From: Streptomyces sp. NBC_01237
Lineage (GTDB): Bacteria > Actinomycetota > Actinomycetes > Streptomycetales > Streptomycetaceae
Assembly (NCBI RefSeq): GCF_035917275.1
Contig: NZ_CP108508.1
Span: 186,001-250,000, forward strand
Direction: 5' to 3'
DNA length: 64,000 bases
Below, one piece after another: positions 7,870 to 15,616 of the stretch. Every line of letters begins with the position of its first letter. The first letter of the stretch is position 1. A model generated the notes under the pieces. The model ran no database searches, had not been told where the DNA came from, and worked only from the letters and a program-made list of their open reading frames with translations. Made by a program: the position numbers and the translations under genes.

Positions 7870-8902
7870 GCTCAACGTCGGAATCGTATTCGGAGGTTGC
7901 TCCGAAGAACACCCCATCTCCGTCAAATCTGCGCAAGAGGTCGCAAAAAATATCGATCTCGACAAGTACAAACCCTTCTACATCGGAATCACGAAGAGTG
8001 GTGCTTGGAAACTTTGCGACAGCCCTGGCCCGGACTGGGAGAGCGGCAGCTGTCGTCCGGTGCTGTTGTCACCGGACAGAAGCGTACGCGGATTACTCGT
8101 CCTGGAGCAGGGGCGCTACAGCACGATCAATCTGGACGTTGTGCTGCCCATCCTGCACGGAAGACTTGGCGAAGACGGCGCGATGCAAGGCATGTTGGAG
8201 CTCACCGGCATCCCCTACGCGGGCTGCGACGTACAGAGTTCCGCTCTGTGCATGGACAAGTCCCTTGCCTACCAAATAGCCAGGGGCGCAGGAATCGCCA
8301 CACCGAAATTCTGGACCGTTGCGGCGAACGAGAACATTGATCCCGAGCAACTGACGTATCCCGTCTTCGCGAAGCCGGCCCGTTCGGGGTCGTCCTTCGG
8401 TGTCGGAAAGGTATCGCAAAAGGAAGAACTGCTGCCTGCGGTGGAAATCGCGCGACAGTACGACTCAAAGGTGCTCATCGAAGAGGCTGTCGTCGGCAGC
8501 GAAGTCGGATGCGCCATCCTGGGGAATGAACTCGATTTGATCGCAGGCGAGGTGGATCGAATCGCACTGTCGCACGGGTTCTTCAAGATCCATCAGGAGA
8601 AAGACCCGGAGAGCGGATCCGAGAACTCAACTTTCATCGTTCCCGCCGATATTTCAGAAGAGTCGCGCTCGCTCGTTCAGGAGACGGCAAAGACCATCTA
8701 CCGCGCCCTGGGATGCAGCGGCCTGGCACGAGTGGACATGTTCCTCAAGGAGGATGGAAGTGTAGTCCTCAACGAGGTCAACACATTGCCTGGCCTGACC
8801 TCCTACAGTCGCTATCCAAGGATGATGGCAGCTGCAGGGATTACGCTGACCGAAGTGATCGACCGGATGGTGACGTTGGCACTGACGGGGAAAATCCGAT
8901 GA
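7862..8902 (+). CDS. vanA: VanA-type D-alanine--D-lactate ligase
   Basis: ATP-grasp ligase joining D-Ala to D-lactate to form the depsipeptide that ends resistant peptidoglycan precursors, 346 residues. It has the N-terminal GIVFGGCSEEH, the ATP-grasp lysine segment VFAKPARSGSSFGV, and the metal-binding NEVNTLPGLTSYS. The omega-loop sequence LSHGFFKIHQE carries the histidine that marks D-Lac-specific (VanA/VanB-like) ligases rather than housekeeping Ddl or D-Ser ligases. It overlaps vanH by 8 nt and vanX by 4 nt (ATGA), so the three are co-translated. A TTA codon occurs at 8093-8095. GC is lower than in neighbouring chromosome genes. Confidence 0.97.
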   Translation: MDKLNVGIVFGGCSEEHPISVKSAQEVAKNIDLDKYKPFYIGITKSGAWKLCDSPGPDWESGSCRPVLLSPDRSVRGLLVLEQGRYSTINLDVVLPILHGRLGEDGAMQGMLELTGIPYAGCDVQSSALCMDKSLAYQIARGAGIATPKFWTVAANENIDPEQLTYPVFAKPARSGSSFGVGKVSQKEELLPAVEIARQYDSKVLIEEAVVGSEVGCAILGNELDLIAGEVDRIALSHGFFKIHQEKDPESGSENSTFIVPADISEESRSLVQETAKTIYRALGCSGLARVDMFLKEDGSVVLNEVNTLPGLTSYSRYPRMMAAAGITLTEVIDRMVTLALTGKIR

Positions 8903-9507
8903 ATGACAACTTCGCCTTCCTGGACGAATGTGCACCCGGAATACGCTGGGATTCCAAGTACGCCACCTGGGACAACTTCACCGGCAAACCCGTGGACGGT
9001 TACCTGGCCAATCGAATCGTCGGCACCAGGCCTTTGTTCGCAGCTCTGGAAAGGGCGCGAGAAGAGGCCCGCTCCTATGGCTTTGGCCTGCTCCTCTGGG
9101 ATGGATACCGGCCTCAACGCGCCGTAGATTGCTTTGTGCGCTGGTCGAGGCAGCCGGAGGATGGCCGCACGAAGCAGCGACACCATCCGCATATCGACAG
9201 AGCCGATATGTTCGAGATGGGATATGTCGCCACAAAGTCCGGCCACAGTCGGGGCAGCACCATCGACCTGACTCTCTACCACATGGCCACCGGAGAACTT
9301 GCCGCCATGGGCGGTGACCACGACTTGATGGATCCGATCTCGCATCACGGAGCACAAGGGGTCACACAATCCGAGGCGCGAAATCGACAACACCTGCGCT
9401 CCATCATGGAGGCCTGCGGTTTCAGTCCATACGAGTGTGAATGGTGGCACTACACCCTCAAAGACGAACCTTACCCGGACACCTATTTTGACTTTCCTGT
9501 CACGTAG
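8899..9507 (+). CDS. vanX: VanX D,D-dipeptidase
   Basis: Zinc D-Ala-D-Ala dipeptidase, 202 residues, the same length as enterococcal VanX. It hydrolyses normal D-Ala-D-Ala in the cytoplasm so that only D-Ala-D-Lac is built into the wall. All key residues are at the classical positions: zinc ligands His116, Asp123 and His184 (SGHSRGSTIDL, ECEWWHY), general base Glu181 and Arg71 (GYRPQRA). Last gene of the vanHAX operon, starting at the ATG that overlaps the vanA stop. No strong terminator is visible after it; the small gene at 9595 follows by 87 nt. Confidence 0.97.
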   Translation: MNDNFAFLDECAPGIRWDSKYATWDNFTGKPVDGYLANRIVGTRPLFAALERAREEARSYGFGLLLWDGYRPQRAVDCFVRWSRQPEDGRTKQRHHPHIDRADMFEMGYVATKSGHSRGSTIDLTLYHMATGELAAMGGDHDLMDPISHHGAQGVTQSEARNRQHLRSIMEACGFSPYECEWWHYTLKDEPYPDTYFDFPVT

Positions 9508-9594
9508 CTGAACCGGACCGAGAAGTCGAATTCGTCGAAGCGCTACGAGCGACCGCGGTTCCAATTGCGCGACTCACCCGAGAAAGGGAATGTC

Positions 9595-9810
9595 ATGTCA
9601 GAGCACCATACCGACTGGTGCCTCCGATGTGGGCACAACCATCGCCACGGGCCGACGGCGGATCTGAGCGGGGCGATCCCACTGTTCGAGCGGACCCGCT
9701 CCGACAACGTACGGGTGATGGGCGAGGGCCTCCCGCTGACAAAAGCGGTCCGCTGCGCCCATGTTGCAGCTTGCGCCCAGAGGGCTGTCGACGGCCTCAA
9801 GATGATGTAG
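9595..9810 (+). CDS. Small CxxC protein of unknown function
   Basis: A 71-residue frame starting at an ATG with AGAAAGGGA 5-6 nt upstream. It contains CLRCGHNHRHG near the N-terminus, resembling a single metal-binding knuckle, and a second Cys pair (RCAHVAAC) near the C-terminus. It lies 87 nt downstream of vanX on the same strand and could be co-transcribed. I do not recognise the family. An upstream in-frame GTG/ATG exists but lacks a ribosome site. Confidence 0.45.
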   Translation: MSEHHTDWCLRCGHNHRHGPTADLSGAIPLFERTRSDNVRVMGEGLPLTKAVRCAHVAACAQRAVDGLKMM

Positions 9811-10310
9811 GCGCCTACCTCGGCCTGTAGAGGTTGTCCCGTCAGTCGCAGTTCGAGCAGCTCGTGGTGCTGGTTGCTGGTGGTGCCGGGCCGGGGCGCG
9901 GTCGCCCTGTCGCCGTCCCTGCCGCGCAGAGGCAGGGAACCCGTCCGGCAGCACGCAGCGCTCGGGGCGGCACGCAGCGCTTCCCCGTTGTGCCGGACGG
10001 TCCGTCGCGGGGAGCACAGCGGACCCAACGGGCGTGGGAGCGCGAAGCGCTCGCCCGAGGGGGCAGAGCTCCCGCCCCCCACACCCGGTGGTGGGGAGTG
10101 AAGCGTCCCGCCCCCACCGGGCGGCGGGACGGCCGCACCCCGGCACGGCACCTCCCGAGAAATCGACGGGCCGTCAGCCTGACGCTGCGCCCCGTACCCC
10201 GCTGCGCCCCCGTTGCCCGCCAGTGGGGGCCGGGGGCCGTCACGAAACCGAGAGACTGCCGTCAGGCGGAGGCAGTTCTGCCCAGTTGAGGTTCAGCCGA
10301 GGTACGCGCC
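9810..10310. repeat. Hairpin-rich non-coding block bounded by inverted repeats
   Basis: Ends are GGCGCCTACCTCGGC (9810-9824) and, inverted, GGCGCGTACCTCGGC (10296-10310), 14 of 15 matching. Inside are several strong stem-loops: CCGTCCGGCA paired with TGCCGGACGG, with two GCACGCAGCGCT repeats in the loop; GAGCGC-GAA-GCGCTC; CCCCACACC with GGTGGTGGGG; and GTCCCGCC with GGCGGGAC. Frames through it are Arg/Pro/Ala-rich and have no family. It could be a MITE-like element, a plasmid-derived site, or a structured RNA; I cannot tell which. Confidence 0.5.
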
Positions 10311-10351
10311 AAAGAGGCAGTGAGTTGATCTTGATGCGGCTCAGCGCGTGG

Positions 10352-11080
10352 TCAGCGCTCCGTCACCGGCAGGCACTCGGCGAGCAGGTCGACGACATCG
10401 CGCCAGGCTCGCTGCGCGTGCTGTGGGTGGTAGCCGACGCCGGGGACCACGGGGTGGTCGACCTGCGGGTGGTGGAAGGCGTGCAAGGCGCCGCCGTAGA
10501 CCGTGAGACGCCAGTCGACGCCCGCGGCCTGCATCTCGGCGGTGAACGCGTTCCGTTGCGCGGGCGGCATGATCGGGTCCTCCGACCCGACCCCGGCCCA
10601 CACCGGGCAGCGGATGCGCGCCGCCTCGCCCGGTCGGCCCGTGGTAATCGCGTTGACTGTCCCGATCGCGCGCAGGCCGACGCCATCGCGCCCGAGTTCC
10701 AGCCCGACGGCGCCCCCGGTGCCGTAGCCGACGGCGGCGATCCGGTCGGGGTCGGTCCGCGGTTCGGTGCGCAACACGTCGAGCGCCGCATGGCCGATAC
10801 CCCGCATCCGGTCGGGATCAGCGAGCAGTGGCAGGCAACGGGCCAGCATCTCCTCGGGGTCAGCCAGATAGCGCCCGCCGTGAAGGTCGAAGGCCAGCGC
10901 CACGTAACCCAGCTCGGCGAGAGCATCGGCCCGGCGGCGCTCGACGTCGCTGAGCCCCATCCCCTCAGGCCCGACCAGCACCGCGGGCCGACGGTCGACA
11001 CCGGCCGGGAGCGCAAGGTGCCCGATCATCGTCAAACCGTCGGCCGGATACTCGACCGGACGCGTCGTAACCATCGTCAT
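10352..11080 (-). CDS. Dienelactone hydrolase-like protein, nucleophile replaced
   Basis: Alpha/beta-hydrolase of the dienelactone hydrolase family, 242 residues from the ATG at 11080 (MTMVTTRPVEYPADG). Visible are the oxyanion region VLVGPEGMGLSDVERRRAD, a nucleophile elbow GYGTGG at 118-123, the acid in GVGSEDPIMPP and the histidine in GGALHAFHH. In true dienelactone hydrolases the elbow is GYCFGG with a catalytic Cys; here position 120 is Gly, so normal covalent chemistry is lost. It may be a non-hydrolytic or differently acting paralogue. The open frame continues upstream to 11311, but that part lacks family similarity. Confidence 0.82.
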   Translation of the reverse strand: MTMVTTRPVEYPADGLTMIGHLALPAGVDRRPAVLVGPEGMGLSDVERRRADALAELGYVALAFDLHGGRYLADPEEMLARCLPLLADPDRMRGIGHAALDVLRTEPRTDPDRIAAVGYGTGGAVGLELGRDGVGLRAIGTVNAITTGRPGEAARIRCPVWAGVGSEDPIMPPAQRNAFTAEMQAAGVDWRLTVYGGALHAFHHPQVDHPVVPGVGYHPQHAQRAWRDVVDLLAECLPVTER

Positions 11081-11371
11081 GAGGCTGGACTGTAGCGATC
11101 GTCGAGCCCGGTCCGGCCGCTGTTCTGCCACTGGCAGAACAGCGCGGGTATCCCCTGAAATACGGCAAAGGCTCACGAGAATCGTGACGATCCTCGTCCG
11201 CGCGGCAGCGCTTGTCCATCCCGTTGCCCCTTTGACCCGTAACTCGGTCAGACCCCCAGTTGCACGAACCGCTTCGGCACCGGCCGGGCTCGTCGGACAC
11301 TCTGACCCCAAGGGCGGTCAGGGCCCCCAGGACCGATCCGGGGACCTTTGAGGGGAGGCTGTCGAGGTGTT

Positions 11372-12062
11372 CTAGGCGGCGAGAGCGGCGATGAGGTCGC
11401 CCCGAGGGGGTGTACCGCCCGTGGCCAGGTAGCGGATGCCGTCCACGGCCCGGGCTTCGCTGCGAGCCGGCCGAGCGGATGCCGCCGGGTGGTCGTGGTG
11501 CGCCACCCGTGCCGCTCGCCCCACACGAGCGCGGACACCGGGGCCTCGGGGCCGTCCAGGACGAGCGCGGCCGCGCAACCGTCGTCCGCGGGATGCCTGG
11601 ACGTCGGGCGCCGTGTCCGTGGCCGTCCAGCCCTCACGGTGGAGCGCCTGGGCGACAGCGGCGAGGTAGGGGGCGACACGTAGCGCGCGGACAACGGTCC
11701 CGGCGCGGACGGTCGCGCGGCGTACCTGGGCGGCGGGACAGCCCAGGGCCGCCGTGGCCTGTCCTGGCGTCAGGGCAGAGGCGGCGTGCAGAAGTTCGGC
11801 CATGCGGAGGGCGCGCAGGTGCAGGAGGGCGTCCTGTGCGGTGTTGCGGTGCACGGCCAGCGCGTCGACGACGGTGGCGGCGCTGACCGTCGGGTCCGCG
11901 TCCAGCAGCGCGGCCGAGCAGCTGCTCGCGGGGGACCTGGTCGCCGGACCCCGTCGGGCGGCCGGCGGCTGCGGCCCTGCCCGGCCGGTCGGCCCGGAAC
12001 TGTTCCACGGCGGCCCGGGGCCAGTGCTCCACCCCGCCCACTTCCCCATGTGCCCGGTACAA
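11372..12062 (-). pseudogene. DUF6292-type protein, broken by several frameshifts
   Basis: Three minus-strand frames must be joined to read one protein. The first gives AAVEQFRADRPGRAAAA; the second has a helix-turn-helix-like stretch (DADPTVSAATVVDALAVHRN) and PYLAAVAQALHREGWTATDT; the third has CAAALVLDGPEAPVSALVWG and ERHGWRTTTTRRHPLGR; the second resumes with GIRYLATGGTPPRGDLIAAL before the stop at 11372. The order is that of Streptomyces DUF6292-family proteins as I recall them. Three shifts in 700 bp suggest decay, though assembly errors in GC runs are possible. Confidence 0.6.
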
Positions 12063-12517
12063 CGGTGCCGATGTTTCCTACGGGCTGGGGCAGGGCGGGT
12101 AAGCTCACCGCTGCAGGCGCGTGCCCCTGGGAACGGGGTCGGGCTCTTGGGTCGGCCGGCACCCGTGCCACCCGCCTTGCGGACTGAGGGTGCCGGCCAC
12201 ACTTCCCCTCTCCCCCGCTGGATGCGCACCGCCCCTCCGGTAACCGGTCCGTCCGCGCGGCAGGAGACAGGAATAGGGCGAATGTCCCGTTGGTAGCTCT
12301 CCGGGGGGACATGTCCCGTGCCCAGGCGTGGAAGGCTTCCCCGAGGGCCATTCATCCACATGAGTCTGTCAGCCCGGAGGGGGCGCAGCGGCGGACAGTA
12401 CCCGGGCTCCCTCTCGCTCTCGCGTCTCGTGCCCTGTCGGGACGTCTCGGCTGCCGACGGGCCGTGCCGGGCCGGTGGACCCGCTGGGAAAGTCCGCAAT
12501 CCACAGGGGAGATGCAC
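12063..12517. other. Intergenic region without a recognised gene
   Basis: About 455 bp upstream of the small secreted protein. Frames on both strands are short and show no family. It must hold the promoter of the gene at 12518, but I cannot point to a convincing -10/-35 pair. Confidence 0.4.
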
Positions 12518-12892
12518 ATGAGACGCACCATTCGGGTCCTGCTGGCCGCTGTCACGGCCACCAGTGCCGTTCTGCTCACCACGACCGCAGCCTCGGCGAG
12601 TGAGTACCCCGTTCAGGCCGAGGGCCAGAGCCGCGGTTTCGGCGGGGCCGATGACGACGGTCTGCGGGTGTATGCCTGTGACACCTTCGGCGACAACTGG
12701 GGTGTACGCACCCACTACACGTACCGGAACAGCACCGGGGGCACCGCCACCCGCACCGTCTCCGACGCGAACGGCGTCACCGCCGGCTGCGGCGAACAGA
12801 ACATGGCCGTCTCCGCGCCCGCCCTCAGCTACCAGGTCTGCACCGGCAGGGCCGGAGCCGACACTGTCTGCGGCCCCTGGTTCAACCTCTGA
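12518..12892 (+). CDS. Small secreted four-cysteine protein
   Basis: 124 residues from the second of two close ATGs, preferred because AGGGGA lies 6-7 nt before it. A Sec signal peptide is clear: MRRTIRV, a hydrophobic core, and a likely cleavage after TAASAS near residue 27. The mature part of about 95 residues has four cysteines (YACDTFG, TAGCGE, QVCTG, VCGPW), suggesting two disulphides. I do not recognise a family; small secreted proteins of this shape are common in Streptomyces. A stem-loop 20 nt after the stop fits a terminator. Confidence 0.75.
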   Translation: MRRTIRVLLAAVTATSAVLLTTTAASASEYPVQAEGQSRGFGGADDDGLRVYACDTFGDNWGVRTHYTYRNSTGGTATRTVSDANGVTAGCGEQNMAVSAPALSYQVCTGRAGADTVCGPWFNL

Positions 12893-12912
12893 GAATCCCT
12901 TCTCTCCCAAAC

Positions 12913-12941
12913 CCCCGGCAGCCGGGACTCGGTTGCCGGGG
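12913..12941 (+). terminator. Stem-loop terminator after the small secreted protein
   Basis: CCCCGGCA (12913-12920) pairs with TGCCGGGG (12934-12941) across a 13-nt loop, 20 nt after the stop at 12892. Confidence 0.55.
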
Positions 12942-13454
12942 ATCCGGGCGGGCTGCGGACAGGAATGACCGCAGCCGCCCTGAGGCTGATCGAGCTCGCG
13001 GGCTCCCCGGAGAGCCCACCGTGGCGGCGGTGACCACCACTGCCACGGTGCTCGCAGTACTCGCGCGCCACAGCGGCGGCAACCCGTCAGGCCCCCTTCT
13101 ACCGAGCGCGGAGTGTGCTACTGACGGGCACGGTCCGCTGACGGTGTGCGGGAACGGCCGCCTCGGCCGGGGCCGCCGGCTTGGGCGCGGTGAGCACGGT
13201 GAGCACGGCAGGAAGCCTTGCCGAGAGCAACGGTGCGACCCTCGACCTGTCCTGCGGCACTTTCCCGGCTCAGGATTGCAGAAGGATCGGTTCGCGGGTG
13301 CGGCCTGGGGGGACCGACGGTGCCCGCGGAGCAGCCGGTACCCGTGCGCAGTTGGTCGGAGAAGTCAAGCAGCCGTGTCCTTCGCGTCACTGAGCCGGAT
13401 CCCACGTCGGGCTTGGCGCTGTCGGCGGCTCCGGCACCCGCCCGGCATCGGGAC
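12942..13454. other. Region without a recognised gene
   Basis: About 510 bp of high-GC sequence with only short, family-less frames, between the secreted protein's terminator and catabolic gene remnants. Probably decayed DNA. Confidence 0.4.
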
Positions 13455-13690
13455 CGTGTCAGCTTCCTTCGAAGAGACCGTCGGCGAGGACCTGCTGTCC
13501 GACCTGAGCTGGACCTTCGAGAAGATGACCGCGTACGCCTCCCGCGGCACCCGTGTCGTCCGGGGCGACGCCCTCGGTTCGGGAACCTGCGGCTCGCCCT
13601 GCTGATGGGCCGGCGCCGGCCGCCCGCGATGACGGATGACGTTGACGCCCTCGCGGGCCCTCGGGCGGCGGTCTCGGCAGCGCCCCGACA
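13455..13690 (+). pseudogene. Fumarylacetoacetate hydrolase-family C-terminal remnant
   Basis: One frame reads LSWTFEKMTAYASRGTRVV then RGDALGSGTCG, the conserved C-terminal signature of FAH-family hydrolases and decarboxylases (usually FEDMIAYASRGT...GDVLGSGT). A neighbouring frame continues with LALLMGRRRPPAM. At least one frameshift and loss of the N-terminal half make it non-functional. It is followed at once by SDR remnants, hinting at a former aromatic catabolic operon. Confidence 0.45.
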
Positions 13691-13714
13691 TCCACAGGCA
13701 GGTGCATGGCCCGT

Positions 13715-14065
13715 GCAGCAACACCGAAATCACCTGGCGCGCGCGTCAGCGACGTCCGTCCCGACGACATGGCACGCATCCACGTGGTCACCCCCTTACC
13801 GGCCCTCTCCTCGGCATCCAGCACCTCACGCCCCTGATGCCCTCGGGCTCCTCCATCGTCAACGTCGGCTCGTCCGGTCGGGTACACGACCAGCAAGTGG
13901 GCCCTGCGGGGCCTCTCGAAGGCCGCCGCGCCGGAACTGGGCCCCTGCGATATCCGGGTCAACACGATCCATCCGGGATTTATCGAGACCGAGATGACCG
14001 CCTTCGCTGCCCCGGCCTTCGGCGCGACCAACATCCACGGGACCCCGCTGGGGCACGTTCTTCTG
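13715..14065 (+). pseudogene. Short-chain dehydrogenase remnant
   Basis: Pieces in different frames read HLTPLMPSGSSIVNVGSSG, then YTTSKWALRGLSKAAAPELG and IRVNTIHPGFIETEMTAF. These are the catalytic Ser, YxxSK-type and PG motifs of classical SDR enzymes. The cofactor-binding N-terminus is missing and frameshifts separate the pieces. Confidence 0.6.
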
Positions 14066-14353
14066 GACCATCAGGGTCAAAGTCCCTCCGGTGTCCAAAC
14101 TCCGGGGTCAGGGCCCGTTCCACTGCTTCCCCTTCATTCGCGAGGGCTCCGGCAGTCCGCCGGTGCGGCACACGAACTGGCACAGAGAGGGGCGAGGTTC
14201 GAGCTGTGTCCCGGGTTCAGTTGGAATCCTTCAGCCGTCAGGACAGCAGCGGTGGGCTGGTGCGGACGACGAGGACGGGCAGGGCCTTGTAGTCGCGGCA
14301 GATGAACGGTCACCCAGGGTCGGGCTGGCTCGCCCCGAAGATCCCTGGGAACT

Positions 14354-15334
14354 TCACACCCAACCCCGCTCCCGCGCCTTCGCCCCGGCCTGAAACCGCG
14401 TGCCCGCGTCCAGCCTCCGCATCAGTGACGCCACCCGACGCGTCGCCGTACGCACGCTTACCCCCAAATGCCGGGCGATCGCCTGGTCCTTGAACCCGGC
14501 GTGCAACAACCGCAGCAGGACCATTTCCTCCTGGCTGGGGCCCTCCCCCGGGCCCAACCCCTCGGGGCACAACGGCTCGGCCCGCTCCCAGTACGCCTCG
14601 AACAACTCCATCAGCCCGTCCAGCAGACCCGACGGATGCACCAGCACGATGGAGTCCTGGCTGCCCCCCGCCAGGAGCACCACCGCAACCCGCCGGTCCA
14701 CGATCCGTGCCTTGAACGGAAGATGCGGCAGCAACCGCGACTGCTCACCGAGCGCCGCCAGGTTCAGAAGCGTCTCCAATCGCCCGGGCGGCTCGATCGA
14801 CTCCAGGCAGTACACCCCCCGGATGTCCACCCCGCGCTCCAGCCACTCCCGAGTCGTCGCCGTCTCCCACTCATTGAAATGCGGCTGTCCCACCGGCTCC
14901 AGATACGGAGGCTTGTCCAACGTCCACAGATGCGTGGTGACGGACCGGCTCAACTCCTCGATCTTCCGTGTCATCACTTCCCGGCCCGTCAGCACCTCCA
15001 CCAGGGCGCCAGGATCCGACCGCAACTGCCCGGCCCGGTGCAGGCGGTGCAGATCGGCGAACGCCGTCTCCACCCCCGCAAACACCGTCTCCGCTTCCGA
15101 GCGGCGCCGGTTCAGCAACGCCGACAACGCCGACCGCGGGCTGACCGCCTCCCACTGGCCGCGCCCCACCCGCCGCACCAGCCCCAGACCGGCGAGGCGC
15201 CTCAACGCCTGTCCTGTGCGCGCCGCCCCGGCCCCGGCGCTCTCCGCGAGGTCACGCACCGCGCTCTGCGGTCCCGCCAACACGGCTCGGTACACGCTCT
15301 CGTCGAACGCGCTCACACCCACTGCCTCCAGCAA
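14354..15334 (-). CDS. TrmB/LuxR-type transcriptional regulator
   Basis: 326 residues. The N-terminal winged helix (SAVRDLAESAGAGAARTGQAL, about residues 20-70) resembles TrmB-like DNA-binding domains. A middle phospholipase D-like region follows. The C-terminus is a LuxR/GerE helix-turn-helix (LLHAGFKDQAIARHLGVSVR) at about 265-310. Such proteins are abundant in Streptomyces and often regulate an adjacent gene. The TTG at 15334 is chosen because GGAGG lies 6 nt upstream and the resulting MLEAVGVSAFDESVYR is the usual N-terminus of the family; the frame extends to 15427 without support. It is divergent from the secreted protease at 15617, a plausible target. Confidence 0.8.
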   Translation of the reverse strand: MLEAVGVSAFDESVYRAVLAGPQSAVRDLAESAGAGAARTGQALRRLAGLGLVRRVGRGQWEAVSPRSALSALLNRRRSEAETVFAGVETAFADLHRLHRAGQLRSDPGALVEVLTGREVMTRKIEELSRSVTTHLWTLDKPPYLEPVGQPHFNEWETATTREWLERGVDIRGVYCLESIEPPGRLETLLNLAALGEQSRLLPHLPFKARIVDRRVAVVLLAGGSQDSIVLVHPSGLLDGLMELFEAYWERAEPLCPEGLGPGEGPSQEEMVLLRLLHAGFKDQAIARHLGVSVRTATRRVASLMRRLDAGTRFQAGAKARERGWV

Positions 15335-15616
15335 AACCAAGCCTCCCTGCCATACGTACGGGGCCGCCCCGGAACAGGTACGGGCAGTCCGGCCGGGCGT
15401 CCCCTCACAGGTGGCGTCTTTGGTCACCAGGCCAAAGACGCCAACAGATTATCTGGACAGCGTGTGATCGCACAGCGTTCACTTCTCCCGAATGGCCAAT
15501 CAACCACCCGATGTGACCGGCGGTTCACTCACCCCCCAGCCGTCGGCGCACACCCCCAGCCCGGCGAGCACCCCCGCTCGCCCACCCGGCATGTCCGGAC
15601 ACCCGTGAGGAATCCC

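Noticed and set aside
1..9810. A glycopeptide biosynthetic cluster
   Set aside because: No NRPS, oxygenase or glycosyltransferase genes are present; only the resistance and precursor-remodelling genes are seen.
11372..12910. One 512-codon minus-strand gene
   Set aside because: Only its downstream third is part of a recognisable (broken) protein; the upstream part is antisense to the small secreted protein and its leader.
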